Shown: in pieces, positions 18,769 to 28,331 of the stretch
Position numbering within the stretch: position 1 is the first letter of the stretch
Layout: each line of letters opens with the position of its first letter
Made by a program: the position numbers and the translations under genes
Notes under the pieces: model-generated
Seen by the model: the letters and a program-made list of their open reading frames with translations, nothing else
The model's database searches: none
What the model was told of the DNA's origin: nothing
From: Leucobacter chironomi DSM 19883
GTDB taxonomy: Bacteria; Actinomycetota; Actinomycetes; Actinomycetales; Microbacteriaceae
Length of the DNA stretch: 64,000 nt
Direction of reading: 5' to 3'
Assembly: GCF_000421845.1 (NCBI RefSeq)
Contig: NZ_ATXU01000002.1
Span: 62,001 to 126,000, forward strand

Positions 18769-19539
18769 GTGCTCGAGAACCTGCTCGCGGGCGCGCTCGA
18801 AGACGCGAAGGCCCGTCGCGAGCTGCGACCCTACGCGCAGCTCGAGGCCGCGGCCCTCGAACGGCCGGCGGCCCTCGACGCCCTCCTGGCGCTCGCACCG
18901 GCTGATCACATGAAGGTGATCGCCGAGGTGAAGCGTGCCAGCCCGTCTCGCGGTCACCTCGCGGAGATCCCCGAGCCGCACGCCCTCGCCGCCCAGTACG
19001 AGGCGGGCGGGGCGAGCGCGGTCAGCGTGCTGACCGAGGAGCGCAAGTTCAAGGGCTCCCTCGCCGACCTCGAAGCCGTGCGCAAAGCCGTGAGCATCCC
19101 GGTGCTGCGCAAGGACTTCATCGGCGACGAGTACCAGGTGCTCGAAGCCCGCGCCGCGGGCGCCGACCTGGTGCTGCTCATCGTCGCAGCCCTGCCGCAG
19201 GATCGCCTCGAGCGGCTGCACGAGATGATCCGCGAACTCGGCATGACGCCGCTCGTCGAAGCGCACTCGGCCGACGAGGTCGCGCGCGCCGTCGACCTCG
19301 GCTCTCAGCTGATCGGCGTCAACGCCCGAGACCTCCGCACCTTCGAGCTCGACCGAGACCTGTTCGGCCGCGTCGCCGACCAGATCCCGGCCGGCGTCGT
19401 ACGCGTGGCGGAGTCCGCAGTGCTCGACGTCGCCGATGTGGAGCGCTACCGCGAAGCCGGAGCCGACGCCGTGCTCGTGGGCGAGGCGCTCGTCACCGGT
19501 GATCCCATCGCCACGCTGCAGGCGTACCTGAGCGTCTGA
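18769..19539 (+). CDS. trpC: Indole-3-glycerol phosphate synthase
   Basis: TrpC closes the indole ring from carboxyphenylamino-deoxyribulose phosphate. The 256-aa barrel has [14 protein letters not shown] with the catalytic Lys, [25 protein letters not shown] with the second Lys, [15 protein letters not shown] and AVLVGEALV. There is no fused TrpF domain. GTG 18769 starts 1 nt after the small membrane protein gene. trpB follows after 92 nt. Confidence 0.96.
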   Translation: MLENLLAGALEDAKARRELRPYAQLEAAALERPAALDALLALAPADHMKVIAEVKRASPSRGHLAEIPEPHALAAQYEAGGASAVSVLTEERKFKGSLADLEAVRKAVSIPVLRKDFIGDEYQVLEARAAGADLVLLIVAALPQDRLERLHEMIRELGMTPLVEAHSADEVARAVDLGSQLIGVNARDLRTFELDRDLFGRVADQIPAGVVRVAESAVLDVADVERYREAGADAVLVGEALVTGDPIATLQAYLSV

Positions 19540-19631
19540 GCGGCCGCGATGGGGACCGACGCCGCACGACACGCGCGGCCCCCATCCGATCCCATGCTCG
19601 GCACTCCGGGCATCCGAACCGAGAGGTCGAC

Positions 19632-20870
19632 ATGACAGAGCAGGCGGGCGGGGTTACCAGCCTCCGCGACCAGCACGGACCCTTCTTCGGCGACTACGGC
19701 GGGCGCTACATGCCCGAATCTCTCATCGCCGCGATCGACGAGCTCACCGAGGCCTACGAGTCGGCGAAGCGCGACCCCGCGTTCCAGGCCGAGCTGCTCG
19801 AGCTGCTCGCCTCGTACGCGGGCCGGCCCTCGCCGATCACCGAGGTGCCCCGCTTCGCGGCGCACGCCGGCGGCGCCCGCGTGTTCCTCAAGCGCGAGGA
19901 CCTCAACCACACGGGCTCGCACAAGATCAACAACGTGCTCGGCCAGGCGCTGCTCACCAAGCGCCTCGGCAAGACCCGCGTGATCGCCGAGACCGGCGCC
20001 GGCCAGCACGGCGTCGCCACCGCCACCGCGGCGGCGCTCTTCGGGCTCGAATGCACCATCTACATGGGCGCGGTCGACACCGAGCGCCAGGCCCTCAACG
20101 TGGCCCGCATGCGGCTGCTCGGCGCCGAGGTCGTGCCGGTGAAGGCGGGCTCGCGCACGCTCAAGGACGCGATCAACGAGGCCTACCGCGACTGGGTGGC
20201 GAGCGTCGAGCGCACCAACTACATCTTCGGCACCGCGGCCGGCCCGCACCCGTTCCCGGCGATGGTGCGCGACTTCCAGAAGATCATCTCCGAGGAGGCG
20301 CGCGCGCAGCTGCTCGAGCGCACCGGCAGACTGCCCGACGCCGTCGTCGCCTGCGTGGGCGGCGGCTCGAACGCGATCGGCATGTTCGACGCGTTCCTCG
20401 ACGACGAAGACGTGAAGATCTACGGCGTCGAGGCAGCCGGCGAGGGCGTCGACACGGCCAGACAGGCCGCGTCGATCGCGCGCGGACGCCCCGGGGTGCT
20501 CCACGGCGCGAAGACCTACGTGCTGCAGGACGAAGACGGCCAGACCATCGAGTCGCACTCGATCTCGGCGGGACTCGACTACCCGGGCGTCGGCCCCGAG
20601 CACGCCTGGCTCGCCGACATCGGCCGCGTCGAGTACATCCCCGCGACCGACGACGAGGCGATGCAGGCGCTGCGGCTGCTCAGCCGCACCGAGGGCATCA
20701 TCCCCGCCATCGAGTCGGCCCACGCGCTCGCGGGGGCGATCCGCATCGGCCGCGAACTCGGCCCCGAGGCGATCATCGCCGTGAGCCTGTCCGGCCGCGG
20801 CGACAAGGACATGGCGACCGCAGGCCGGTACTTCGGCCTGCTCGACGGCGAAACGGAGCTCGAGGGATGA
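19632..20870 (+). CDS. trpB: Tryptophan synthase beta chain
   Basis: TrpB condenses indole and serine with PLP in the alpha2-beta2 complex. The 412-aa protein shows [13 protein letters not shown], the PLP-lysine motif [15 protein letters not shown] (about residues 88-102), [14 protein letters not shown] and the phosphate-binding GGGSNAIG (about 239-246). The start ATG has GAGAGGTCGAC upstream. The stop overlaps the trpA start as ATGA. It is the standard TrpB1 type, consistent with an adjacent trpA. Confidence 0.97.
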   Translation: MTEQAGGVTSLRDQHGPFFGDYGGRYMPESLIAAIDELTEAYESAKRDPAFQAELLELLASYAGRPSPITEVPRFAAHAGGARVFLKREDLNHTGSHKINNVLGQALLTKRLGKTRVIAETGAGQHGVATATAAALFGLECTIYMGAVDTERQALNVARMRLLGAEVVPVKAGSRTLKDAINEAYRDWVASVERTNYIFGTAAGPHPFPAMVRDFQKIISEEARAQLLERTGRLPDAVVACVGGGSNAIGMFDAFLDDEDVKIYGVEAAGEGVDTARQAASIARGRPGVLHGAKTYVLQDEDGQTIESHSISAGLDYPGVGPEHAWLADIGRVEYIPATDDEAMQALRLLSRTEGIIPAIESAHALAGAIRIGRELGPEAIIAVSLSGRGDKDMATAGRYFGLLDGETELEG

Positions 20871-21694
20871 GCGCGCACGAATCACAGGTGGCCGCCGCGA
20901 TCCGCGCCGCGAAGCAGGATCGCCGAGGCGCGCTCGTCGGGTATCTGCCCGTGGGCTTCCCCGACCTCGACACCAGCGTCGAAGCGGCCATCGCGATGGC
21001 GCGCAACGGCGTCGACGTGCTCGAACTCGGGCTGCCCTACTCGGACCCGGTGATGGACGGCGCGGTGATCCAGGAAGCCACCCAGACGGCGCTCGCCGAG
21101 GGCTTCCGAGTCTCCGACGTCTTCGAGGCCGTGCGCCGCGTGCGCGAGGCCGTCGACGTGCCCGTGCTCGTGATGACCTACTGGAACCCGGTGCTGCAGT
21201 ACGGTGTCGAGCGCTTCGCGAGCCGGCTCGCCGAGGCCGGCGGCGCCGGGCTCATCACGCCCGACATCACCCCCGAAGCCGCACCCGAGTGGATCGAGAC
21301 GAGCGACCGCCTCGGCCTCGACCGCGTGTTCCTCGCAGCGCCCAGCTCGAGCGACGCGCGACTGCGCCTCGTCGTGGAGCACTCGCGCGGCTTCGTCTAC
21401 ACGGTCTCCACGATGGGCATCACCGGCGAGCGGGCCCAGCTCGACGCCGCCGCCCGCGCTCTCACCGCGCGCCTGCGCGAGCAGGGCGTCGACCTCGCCT
21501 GCGTCGGCATCGGCCTGTCGACCGCCGAGCAGGTGGCCGACGCGCTCGGCTACGCCGACGGCGCGATCGTCGGCACGGCCTTCGTGCGTGCGCTGCGCGA
21601 CGGCGGCGTGGAGCGGCTCGCCGAGGTGGTGCGCGACATCGCAGCGGGGGCGCAGCACCCCGATGGCGCGGTCGCCGAGGGCGCCTCGCTGTAG
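20867..21694 (+). CDS. trpA: Tryptophan synthase alpha chain
   Basis: TrpA cleaves indole-3-glycerol phosphate to indole and glyceraldehyde-3-phosphate and channels indole to TrpB. The 275-aa barrel has [28 protein letters not shown] with the catalytic Glu and Asp, [14 protein letters not shown], and the phosphate loop near [13 protein letters not shown]. The start ATG overlaps the trpB stop. It is the last trp gene here, with lgt 111 nt further on; trpD, trpF and trpG are not in the window. Confidence 0.96.
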   Translation: MSAHESQVAAAIRAAKQDRRGALVGYLPVGFPDLDTSVEAAIAMARNGVDVLELGLPYSDPVMDGAVIQEATQTALAEGFRVSDVFEAVRRVREAVDVPVLVMTYWNPVLQYGVERFASRLAEAGGAGLITPDITPEAAPEWIETSDRLGLDRVFLAAPSSSDARLRLVVEHSRGFVYTVSTMGITGERAQLDAAARALTARLREQGVDLACVGIGLSTAEQVADALGYADGAIVGTAFVRALRDGGVERLAEVVRDIAAGAQHPDGAVAEGASL

Positions 21695-21805
21695 GATTGA
21701 CACGATCGCCGCGAGGATCCCCTCCGCGCGGCTCCCCAACGACAGTTTCAGCGGCAGAGCGCCGCGAGCGATCACCGGCCAGTGCCGGAGGCGAAAGAGG
21801 AGTGG

Positions 21806-22804
21806 ATGATTCTCCCGTTCAGTATCCCGAGCCCCGAGATGCAGTTCTTCCAGATCGGCCCGCTGCGCATCTACATCTACGCGCTGTGCATCATCGTCGG
21901 CATCATCGCCGCCGCCATCTGGACGGGCCGCCGGCTCAGCAGCCGCGGCGGTGAGCGGGGAGCGGTCTTCGACTTCCTCGTGTGGGCGCTGGTCCTCGGC
22001 ATCGTGGGCGCGCGCCTCTACCACGTGGTCACCCACTGGGGCGACTACTTCGGCCCGGGTCGCAACCCGCTCGACGCCCTCGCCTTCTGGCAGGGCGGCA
22101 TCGCCATCTTCGGCGCGCTGCTCGGCGGCGCGGTGGGCGTGCTGATCGCCTCGCGCATCACCGGGATCCGCTTCTGGTCGTTCGCCGACGCGCTCGTGCC
22201 CGGCCTGCTGCTCGCGCAGGCCGTGGGGCGTCTGGGCAACTGGTTCAACCACGAGCTGTTCGGCGGCCCGACCACGCTGCCCTGGGGCCTCGAGATCGAG
22301 TCCACCAACCCGGCCTTCCCGATCGGGCTGCCGGAGGGCACGCTGTTCCACCCGACGTTCCTCTACGAGGCCGTCTGGAACCTGCTCGGCATCGTCGTGC
22401 TGCTCGCCATCGAGCGCAAGTGGCGCCCGCGCTGGGGCACCTTCTTCGCCCTCTACCTCGTCTGGTACGGCATCGGCCGCACCGTCACCGAGTCGCTGCG
22501 CGTCGATCCGAGCCTGCTGTTCCTCGGCATCCGCACCAATGTGCTGGCCGCGTTCCTCGCCGTCGTGCTGGGCATCGTCATCCTCATAGTGCAGCGCCGC
22601 CGCCACGTCGGGATCGAATCGTCCGTATACCTCCAGGGCCGTCGCAACCCGACCGACTCGGTGCTCGCCGACACTGCGAACCCCGACGAGTTCTTCCACG
22701 TCCTGCCCCACGGCGACGCCGCGGCGGTGCCGTTCGGCGCCGAGCCGGCAGCCGAGGCACCGGCCGCGTCCAACGACGCGGCAGAACCGGCCCGCACCGC
22801 CTAG
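21806..22804 (+). CDS. lgt: Prolipoprotein diacylglyceryl transferase
   Basis: Lgt attaches diacylglycerol to the lipobox Cys of prelipoproteins such as the one at the start of this window. It is a membrane protein of 332 aa with about seven helices. The signature GRLGNWFNHELFGGPTTLPWGLEI is at about 140-163 and HPTFLYEAVWNL at about 180-191. The C-terminal 60 residues form a Pro/Ala-rich hydrophilic tail, longer than in E. coli. I chose ATG 21806 because AGAGGAG lies just before it; the GTG at 21782 has no ribosome binding site. Synteny after trpA is usual in this group. Confidence 0.93.
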   Translation: MILPFSIPSPEMQFFQIGPLRIYIYALCIIVGIIAAAIWTGRRLSSRGGERGAVFDFLVWALVLGIVGARLYHVVTHWGDYFGPGRNPLDALAFWQGGIAIFGALLGGAVGVLIASRITGIRFWSFADALVPGLLLAQAVGRLGNWFNHELFGGPTTLPWGLEIESTNPAFPIGLPEGTLFHPTFLYEAVWNLLGIVVLLAIERKWRPRWGTFFALYLVWYGIGRTVTESLRVDPSLLFLGIRTNVLAAFLAVVLGIVILIVQRRRHVGIESSVYLQGRRNPTDSVLADTANPDEFFHVLPHGDAAAVPFGAEPAAEAPAASNDAAEPARTA

Positions 22805-22837
22805 CCGCGACACTCGACCAAGCAGCAAGGAGCCGAC

Positions 22838-24313
22838 ATGCGCCACGCCAAGATCGTCGCTACCTGGGGCCCCGCGGTCTCCAGCTACGACCACACCCTC
22901 GATCTGATCCGGGCCGGCGTCAACGTCGCACGGCTCAACATGTCGCACGGCACCTACAACGTGCACGAGGGCATCTACCGCAACATCCGCCGCGCCGAGA
23001 CTGAGGTCGGCCGTCCGATCGCGGTGCTCGCCGACCTGCAGGGCCCGAAGATCCGCCTCGGCAAGTTCGAGGGCGGCCCCTACGACCTTGAGGTCGGCGA
23101 CGAGTTCGCCATCACCACGCGCGACATCGTGGGCGACCGCACCATCTGCGGCACCACGCACAAGGGCCTGCCCGGCGACGTGAACCCCGGCGATCCGCTG
23201 CTCATCGACGACGGCAAGGTGGCGCTGCGCGCCGAGCGCGTCACCGACGACACCGTGTACACGACGGTGGAGGTGCCGGGCGCGGTGTCGAACAACAAGG
23301 GCATCAACCTGCCCGGCGTCGCCGTCAACGTGCCGGCGCTCTCCGAGAAGGACGAGCAGGATCTGCGCTGGGCGCTGCAGCTCGGCGTCGACTACATCGC
23401 GCTGTCGTTCGTGCGGGACGCGGCCGACATCACCCGCGTGCACGAGATCATGGACGAGGAGGGGATCCGCCTCCCCGTCATCGCCAAGATCGAGAAGCCC
23501 CAGGCGGTCGACCACCTGGAGGAGATCGTCACCGCCTTCGACGGCATCATGGTCGCCCGAGGCGATCTCGGCGTCGAACTGCCGCTCGAGCGCGTGCCGC
23601 TCGTGCAGACCGAGGCGATCGCACTGGCGCGCCGCAATGCGAAGCCCGTGATCGTGGCGACCCAGGTGCTCGAGTCGATGATCGAGAACCCCCGCCCCAC
23701 GCGCGCCGAGGCCTCGGACTGCGCCAACGCGATCCTCGACGGCGCCGACGCCGTGATGCTCTCCGGCGAGACCAGCGTGGGCGCCTACCCGGTGCAGGCC
23801 GTCGAGACGATGGCGCGCATCATCACCGCCACCGAGGACCACGCCCTCGACCGCATCGAACCGCTCGGCTCGGCGCCCCGCACCCAGGGCGGCGCCCTCA
23901 CCCTCGCGGCCTCCGAGGTTGCCGACTTCGTGGGCGCCCGCTACATCTGCGTGTTCACCGAGTCGGGCGACACGGTGCGCCGCATGTCGCGCCTGCGTCG
24001 GCCGATCCCGATCATCGGCTTCACACCCGAGGCCGACACGCGCCGCCGCATGGAGCTCACCTGGGGCGCCCGCAGCTACGAGGTGCCGCGAGTGGGCAGC
24101 ACCGATGAGATGTTCGCGCAGGTCGACGAGGTGCTGCTCGACCGCTCGCGCGCCGAGATCGGCGACAAGGTCGTCATCATCGCGGGATCGCCTCCCGGGG
24201 TGGTCGGCACCACGAACACGCTGCGCATCCACCGGATCGGCGAGGCCACCGGCCAGCTGCCGGAGGCGGGGCCCCGCAAGCACGCCCTCGGTCGCGGCGG
24301 CATCCCCGTGTGA
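22838..24313 (+). CDS. pyk: Pyruvate kinase
   Basis: Pyruvate kinase converts PEP and ADP to pyruvate and ATP at the end of glycolysis. The 491-aa protein starts RHAKIVATWGPA, has VARLNMSHG, ADLQGPKIRLG, the B domain, and the active-site motif VIAKIEKPQAVDHLEEI (Lys and Glu) with MVARGDLGVELP. A C-terminal regulatory domain is present. ATATCC-free AAGGAG at 22827-22832 precedes ATG 22838. The common WGPA in place of TLGPA/TIGPS occurs in actinobacteria. Confidence 0.96.
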   Translation: MRHAKIVATWGPAVSSYDHTLDLIRAGVNVARLNMSHGTYNVHEGIYRNIRRAETEVGRPIAVLADLQGPKIRLGKFEGGPYDLEVGDEFAITTRDIVGDRTICGTTHKGLPGDVNPGDPLLIDDGKVALRAERVTDDTVYTTVEVPGAVSNNKGINLPGVAVNVPALSEKDEQDLRWALQLGVDYIALSFVRDAADITRVHEIMDEEGIRLPVIAKIEKPQAVDHLEEIVTAFDGIMVARGDLGVELPLERVPLVQTEAIALARRNAKPVIVATQVLESMIENPRPTRAEASDCANAILDGADAVMLSGETSVGAYPVQAVETMARIITATEDHALDRIEPLGSAPRTQGGALTLAASEVADFVGARYICVFTESGDTVRRMSRLRRPIPIIGFTPEADTRRRMELTWGARSYEVPRVGSTDEMFAQVDEVLLDRSRAEIGDKVVIIAGSPPGVVGTTNTLRIHRIGEATGQLPEAGPRKHALGRGGIPV

Positions 24314-24321
24314 TCCGATAG

Positions 24322-24340
24322 GCTGGGCTGCTGGCCCAGC
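24322..24340 (+). terminator. Short hairpin after pyk
   Basis: GCTGGGC (24322-24328) pairs with GCCCAGC (24334-24340) around a 5-nt loop. There is no T tract. It lies 8 nt after the pyk stop and upstream of the tRNA-Leu gene. Confidence 0.45.
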
Positions 24341-24392
24341 AGGCTCCGCCGAGTGCATCGAACCGGATACACTCATCGGCGGGGCCGCTCAC

Positions 24393-24474
24393 GCCGGATT
24401 GGTGGAATTGGCAGACACGGCGCACTCAAAATGCGCTGCCGAAAGGTGTGCGGGTTCGAGTCCCGCATCCGGCA
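24393..24474 (+). tRNA. tRNA-Leu (CAA)
   Basis: An 82-nt class II tRNA. The acceptor GCCGGAT pairs with ATCCGGC. The D-loop reads TGGTGGAATTGGCAGACAC. The anticodon stem GCGCA/TGCGC holds loop CTCAAAA, giving CAA for UUG codons. A short variable arm is followed by the T arm GCGGGTTCGAGTCCCGC. The discriminator is A; CCA is not encoded (ACCG follows). TACACT at 24368-24373 is a possible -10. Confidence 0.93.
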
Positions 24475-24518
24475 CCGGACAACCGTTTTCTCTCGAACGC
24501 AGGAGTACACTTCTCAGC

Positions 24519-25121
24519 ATGACTGAACAGAGCACCGCACCCGCGCGACGCGTCGTCGTTGCGGAAGACGAGTCCCTGATCCGCCTCGACATCGTCGAGA
24601 CGCTTCGCGACAACGGCTACGACGTGGTCGGCGAGGCCGGTGACGGCGAGGAGGCAGTGCGCCTCGTCGAGGAGCTGCGCCCCGACCTGGTGGTCATGGA
24701 TGTCAAGATGCCGAAGCTCGACGGCATCTCGGCGGCCGAGCAGATCAACAAGGATCACATCGCCCCCGTGGTGCTGCTCACCGCGTTCAGCCAGCGCGAG
24801 CTGGTGGAGCGCGCGACCGAGGCGGGTGCTCTCGCCTACGTCGTGAAGCCGTTCACCCCGGCCGACCTGATCCCCGCGATCGAGATCGCGCTCTCGCGCT
24901 TCCAGCAGATCGTGGCGCTCGAAAGCGAGGTCGCGGACCTCGCCGAGCGCTTCGAGACCCGCAAGCTGGTCGACCGTGCGAAGGGCATCCTCAACGACAA
25001 GATGGGCCTCAGCGAGCCCGAGGCGTTCCGCTGGATCCAGAAGGCCTCGATGGATCGCCGGCTCACGATGCAGGACGTCGCGAAGACGATCATCGACCAG
25101 CTCGGTCCGAAGAAGGACTGA
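24519..25121 (+). CDS. pdtaR: ANTAR-type response regulator (PdtaR-like)
   Basis: This 200-aa regulator has an N-terminal receiver with acidic pair E16-D17, phospho-acceptor D61 in VVMDVKMP, a Thr in LLTAF (about 88) and Lys in YVVKPF (about 109). The C-terminal ANTAR RNA-binding helices are at about 130-195 (LVDRAKGILNDKMGLSEPEAFRWIQ, then MQDVAKTII). ANTAR proteins bind paired hairpins in nascent RNA and prevent termination. The mycobacterial homologue PdtaR pairs with the kinase PdtaS, which is not in this window. ATG 24519 has AGGAG at 24501-24505, a rather long spacing of 13. Confidence 0.9.
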   Translation: MTEQSTAPARRVVVAEDESLIRLDIVETLRDNGYDVVGEAGDGEEAVRLVEELRPDLVVMDVKMPKLDGISAAEQINKDHIAPVVLLTAFSQRELVERATEAGALAYVVKPFTPADLIPAIEIALSRFQQIVALESEVADLAERFETRKLVDRAKGILNDKMGLSEPEAFRWIQKASMDRRLTMQDVAKTIIDQLGPKKD

Positions 25122-25130
25122 CCTCCGTAC

Positions 25131-25170
25131 GCAGCAGCGCCCCCGGCCGATCGGCCGGGGGCGCTGCTGC
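25131..25170. terminator. Perfect 40-bp palindrome, bidirectional terminator
   Basis: The sequence 25131-25170 is its own reverse complement over all 40 bases (GCAGCAGCGC through GCGCTGCTGC, centre CCGATCGG). It lies between the convergent ANTAR regulator and PaaI-like genes, 9 nt from one stop and 12 nt from the other, so it can end both transcripts. Confidence 0.85.
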
Positions 25171-25182
25171 GTGTGCGGACCG

Positions 25183-25644
25183 TCAGCGGAGCTGCTTGTA
25201 GAAGTTCGTGATGCGCACGGTCGAGCAGCGGCGGCCCTGCTCGTCGCTCACCACGATCTCGTGCACGGTGATGGAGCGGCCGAGCTTGATCGGTGTGCAG
25301 ACACCGGTGACGAGGCCCGACGTCGCGGAGCCGGTGTGGGTCGCGTTGATGTCCACCCCGACGGCGACGTGCCCCTCGGGCGCCATGAAGTTCGCGTGCA
25401 TCGAGCCGAGCGTCTCTCCGAGCACCACGTAGGCGCCCCCGTGCAGCAGCATCACCGGTTGCGTGTTGCCCGCGACAGGCATGGTGGCGACGGCCCGGTC
25501 GCGCCCGAACTCGACGACCTCGATGCCCATGCGGTCGGCGAGGGCTCCGAGGCCGCGCTCGCGGATGTACTCCAGACCTGCCGTGGGCGAGCCCGGAGCC
25601 GGTGACTGCGGTGCGGTGGTCTCGGGCGCGGGGGAATCTGTCAT
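25183..25644 (-). CDS. PaaI-type hotdog thioesterase
   Basis: The 153-aa protein has a Pro/Ala-rich N-terminus (about 1-22) and then a PaaI-like hotdog domain. The family signature region is QPVMLLHGGAYVVLGETLGSM, where Gly-Gly and the Glu/Asp-like residue of the helix form the acyl-CoA site. The tetramer-type strands VAVGVDINATHTGSA and RSITVHEIVVSDEQGRRCSTVRITNF follow. The substrate is unknown: it could be phenylacetyl-CoA or other aromatic acyl-CoA, but no paa genes are nearby. The gene is divergent from polA with 44 nt between the starts. Confidence 0.87.
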   Translation of the reverse strand: MTDSPAPETTAPQSPAPGSPTAGLEYIRERGLGALADRMGIEVVEFGRDRAVATMPVAGNTQPVMLLHGGAYVVLGETLGSMHANFMAPEGHVAVGVDINATHTGSATSGLVTGVCTPIKLGRSITVHEIVVSDEQGRRCSTVRITNFYKQLR

Positions 25645-25676
25645 CTCGCTGCGGTGTCCTTGTCGGTGGCGGCTTG

Positions 25677-25682
25677 TAGGCT
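25677..25682 (+). promoter_or_regulatory. -10 hexamer TAGGCT, 6 nt before polA
   Basis: TAGGCT, then GTTCAC, then GTG 25689, with no Shine-Dalgarno between. It fits a leaderless polA transcript. The space to the divergent PaaI-type start is only 44 nt. Confidence 0.5.
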
Positions 25683-25688
25683 GTTCAC

Positions 25689-28331
25689 GTGTCGAATTCT
25701 CAGCCTACCCTCATGATCATCGACGGCCATTCGCTGGCCTTCAGGGCGTTCTACGCCCTGCCCGTCGACAGCTTCCAGACGCAGACGGGGCAGCACACGA
25801 ACGCCATCCACGGCTTCATCTCGATGCTCATCAACCTGCTCGGCAACGAGAACCCGGATGCGCTGGCCATCGCCTTCGACATCTCCCGGCACTCGTTCCG
25901 CACCGAGGAGTACCCCGAGTACAAGGGCACCCGCGGCGAGACCCCGCCCGAATTCAAGGGGCAGGTGCCGCTGCTGCAGGAGGCGCTGCACGCGATGGGC
26001 ATCCGCACCCTCGAGAAGGAGAACTACGAGGCCGACGACATCCTCGCAACGCTTGCGACCCGCGGCGCCGACGCCGGCTATCGGGTGCTCGTCGTCAGCG
26101 GCGACCGCGACACGATCCAGCTCGTCGACGACCGCATCACACTGCTCTACCCCTCGAAGCAGGGTGTGAGCGAGCTCACCCGCTACGACGCCGAGAAGGT
26201 GATGGAGCGCTACGGGGTGCGCCCGGAGCAGTATCCGGAGATCGCCGCGCTCGTGGGCGAGACGAGCGACAACCTGCCCGGTGTGCCGCGCGTCGGCGAG
26301 AAGACCGCCGTGAAGTGGATCAACCAGTTCGGCTCGCTCGAGGAGATCCTGCGTCGGCAGGACGAGATCGGCGGCAAGGTCGGTGAGAGCCTGCGCGAGA
26401 ACGCCCACCTCGCCGAGCGCAACCGGCGCCTCAACCGCCTCGTGCGCGACGTCGAGCTCGAGATCACCCTCGACGAGCTGAAGCGCGGCGAGATCGACAT
26501 GGCGGCCGTGCAGCAGGTGTTCGCGAGGCTCGAGTTCCGCACCCTGCTGCAGCGCGTGGGCAAGCTCGCGGGCGCCGAGGTGCCGGCCGGGGGAGCGACC
26601 GCGGTGTCGCTCGTGCCCGAGCAGCCGCAGGCGAAGAACCTCATCGACGAGGAGCTGGCCGACTGGCTGACGAAGGTCGAACGCCCGGCGGTGCTCATGC
26701 AGCAGAGCGGCGACGGCTTCGAGGTGGGCGTCGCCACGGCGGAGGCCTCGGTGCTGTTCCACTGGCTGCCCGGCGGGCGCGACTACGCGCTCTTCGAGCA
26801 GTGGCTCGCCTCCGACGCCCCCAAGGTGTTCTTCGACGCGAAGCAGCAGATCGCGGTGGCGGCCCGCGCCGGAGCGGTGATCGGCGGCATCGACGGCGAC
26901 CTGCTGATCGCGTCGTGGTTGCTGCGCCCGCAGACTCCCGAGAAGTCGCTCGCCGAGGCCGTGTTCCGGTTCCTGGGCGAGCAGGTGCCCGAGGGCGACC
27001 CGAACCAGCTCGTGCCCGATGAGGGCTCGATCGCCGATTCCGCGGCGCTGGCCTGGTACATCGCCCGCGCCCACGACTCCGCGGTGTCGCGCTTCGAATC
27101 GCGCACGATCGAGATCTACCGCGACATCGAGCTTCCGCTCGTGCCCGTGCTCGCGGCGCTCGAGCAGCGCGGCGTGCAGATCGATCTGCCGCTGCTCGAG
27201 GCTCACGACGCCGAGCTGACCGCGCGGGTGGCCGAGCTGCAGCAGCAGGCGTTCGACGCGATCGGGCGCGAGGTGAACCTCTCCTCGCCGAAGCAGCTGC
27301 AGGAGGTGCTCTTCGAGCAGCTGGAGATGCCGAAGACCCGCAAGACGAAGAGCGGCTACACCACCGATGCGGCGGCGCTCGCCGAGCTTCGTGTGAAGAA
27401 CCCGCACCCCTTCCTCGACGCGCTGCTCGCGCACCGCGACGCGAACAAACTGCGGCAGATGGTCGAGACGCTCATCAAGGCGGTGCAGCAGGACGGGCGG
27501 ATCCGCACCACCTTCGTGCAGGTCGGGTCGAGCACCGGACGCCTCGCGTCCACCGATCCGAACCTGCAGAACATCCCGGTGCGCTCGGAGGAGGGCCGCC
27601 GCATTCGCGAGGGTTTCATCCACGCGGGGGAGTACGAAACGCTGATGACGGCCGACTACTCGCAGATCGAGATGCGGATCATGGCGCACCTCTCGGGTGA
27701 TGCGGGGCTGATCGAGGCCTTCCGGCAGGGTGAGGATCTGCACCGCTTCGTGGGCGCCCGCATCTTCGGGGTGCCGCCCGAGGAGGTGACGAGCGAGATG
27801 CGCTCGAAAGTGAAGGCCATGTCGTACGGCCTCGCCTACGGGCTGTCGGCCTTCGGCCTCTCGAAGCAGCTGAACATCGCGGCCGCCGAGGCCCGGCAGC
27901 TGATGGAGGACTACTTCGAGCGCTTCGGCGGGGTGCGCGACTACCTGCGTTCGGTGGTGGACCAGGCCAAGCGCGACACCTTCACCGAGACGATCTTCGG
28001 CCGGCGTCGCCCCTTCCCTGATCTGGCGAGCCCGAACCGCATCCTGCGCGAGAACGCCGAGCGCGCAGCGCTCAATGCGCCGATCCAGGGGTCGGCCGCC
28101 GACATCATCAAGCGCGCCATGATCCAGGTCGAAGAGCGCATGATCGCCTCCGGTATGCGGTCCCGGATGCTGCTGCAGATCCACGACGAGCTCATGTTCG
28201 AGGTCGCCGAGGGGGAGTGGGACGCGCTCGAGGAGATCGTGCGCGCCGAGATGGCGGGCGCCGCCGAGCTGTCGGTGCCGCTCGAGGTGCAGGTGGGTCG
28301 CGGCGCGAACTGGAACGCCGCCGCGCACTAG
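25689..28331 (+). CDS. polA: DNA polymerase I
   Basis: Pol I does gap filling and Okazaki fragment processing. The 880-aa protein has a 5'-3' nuclease domain (about 1-300, with YKGTRGETPPEFKGQ, EADDILATLA and VGETSDNLPGVPRVGEKTA). A middle domain (about 310-480) lacks the DxE proofreading motif, so 3'-5' exonuclease is probably absent, as in other actinobacteria. The polymerase domain has motif A DYSQIEMRIMAHLSGD, motif B RSKVKAMSYGLAYG and motif C QIHDELMFEV. Motif B has Tyr where E. coli has Phe762. The GTG start follows a -10-like hexamer. The stop TAG (28329-28331) coincides with the end of repeat copy 3. Confidence 0.97.
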   Translation: MSNSQPTLMIIDGHSLAFRAFYALPVDSFQTQTGQHTNAIHGFISMLINLLGNENPDALAIAFDISRHSFRTEEYPEYKGTRGETPPEFKGQVPLLQEALHAMGIRTLEKENYEADDILATLATRGADAGYRVLVVSGDRDTIQLVDDRITLLYPSKQGVSELTRYDAEKVMERYGVRPEQYPEIAALVGETSDNLPGVPRVGEKTAVKWINQFGSLEEILRRQDEIGGKVGESLRENAHLAERNRRLNRLVRDVELEITLDELKRGEIDMAAVQQVFARLEFRTLLQRVGKLAGAEVPAGGATAVSLVPEQPQAKNLIDEELADWLTKVERPAVLMQQSGDGFEVGVATAEASVLFHWLPGGRDYALFEQWLASDAPKVFFDAKQQIAVAARAGAVIGGIDGDLLIASWLLRPQTPEKSLAEAVFRFLGEQVPEGDPNQLVPDEGSIADSAALAWYIARAHDSAVSRFESRTIEIYRDIELPLVPVLAALEQRGVQIDLPLLEAHDAELTARVAELQQQAFDAIGREVNLSSPKQLQEVLFEQLEMPKTRKTKSGYTTDAAALAELRVKNPHPFLDALLAHRDANKLRQMVETLIKAVQQDGRIRTTFVQVGSSTGRLASTDPNLQNIPVRSEEGRRIREGFIHAGEYETLMTADYSQIEMRIMAHLSGDAGLIEAFRQGEDLHRFVGARIFGVPPEEVTSEMRSKVKAMSYGLAYGLSAFGLSKQLNIAAAEARQLMEDYFERFGGVRDYLRSVVDQAKRDTFTETIFGRRRPFPDLASPNRILRENAERAALNAPIQGSAADIIKRAMIQVEERMIASGMRSRMLLQIHDELMFEVAEGEWDALEEIVRAEMAGAAELSVPLEVQVGRGANWNAAAH

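Noticed and set aside
20882-24376. A minus-strand open frame of 1164 codons across trpA, lgt and pyk
   Set aside because: It is a GC-driven shadow of three certain genes and has no recognisable motif.
25641-28328. A minus-strand open frame of 895 codons opposite polA
   Set aside because: The mirror of polA codons; no ribosome binding site and no domain.
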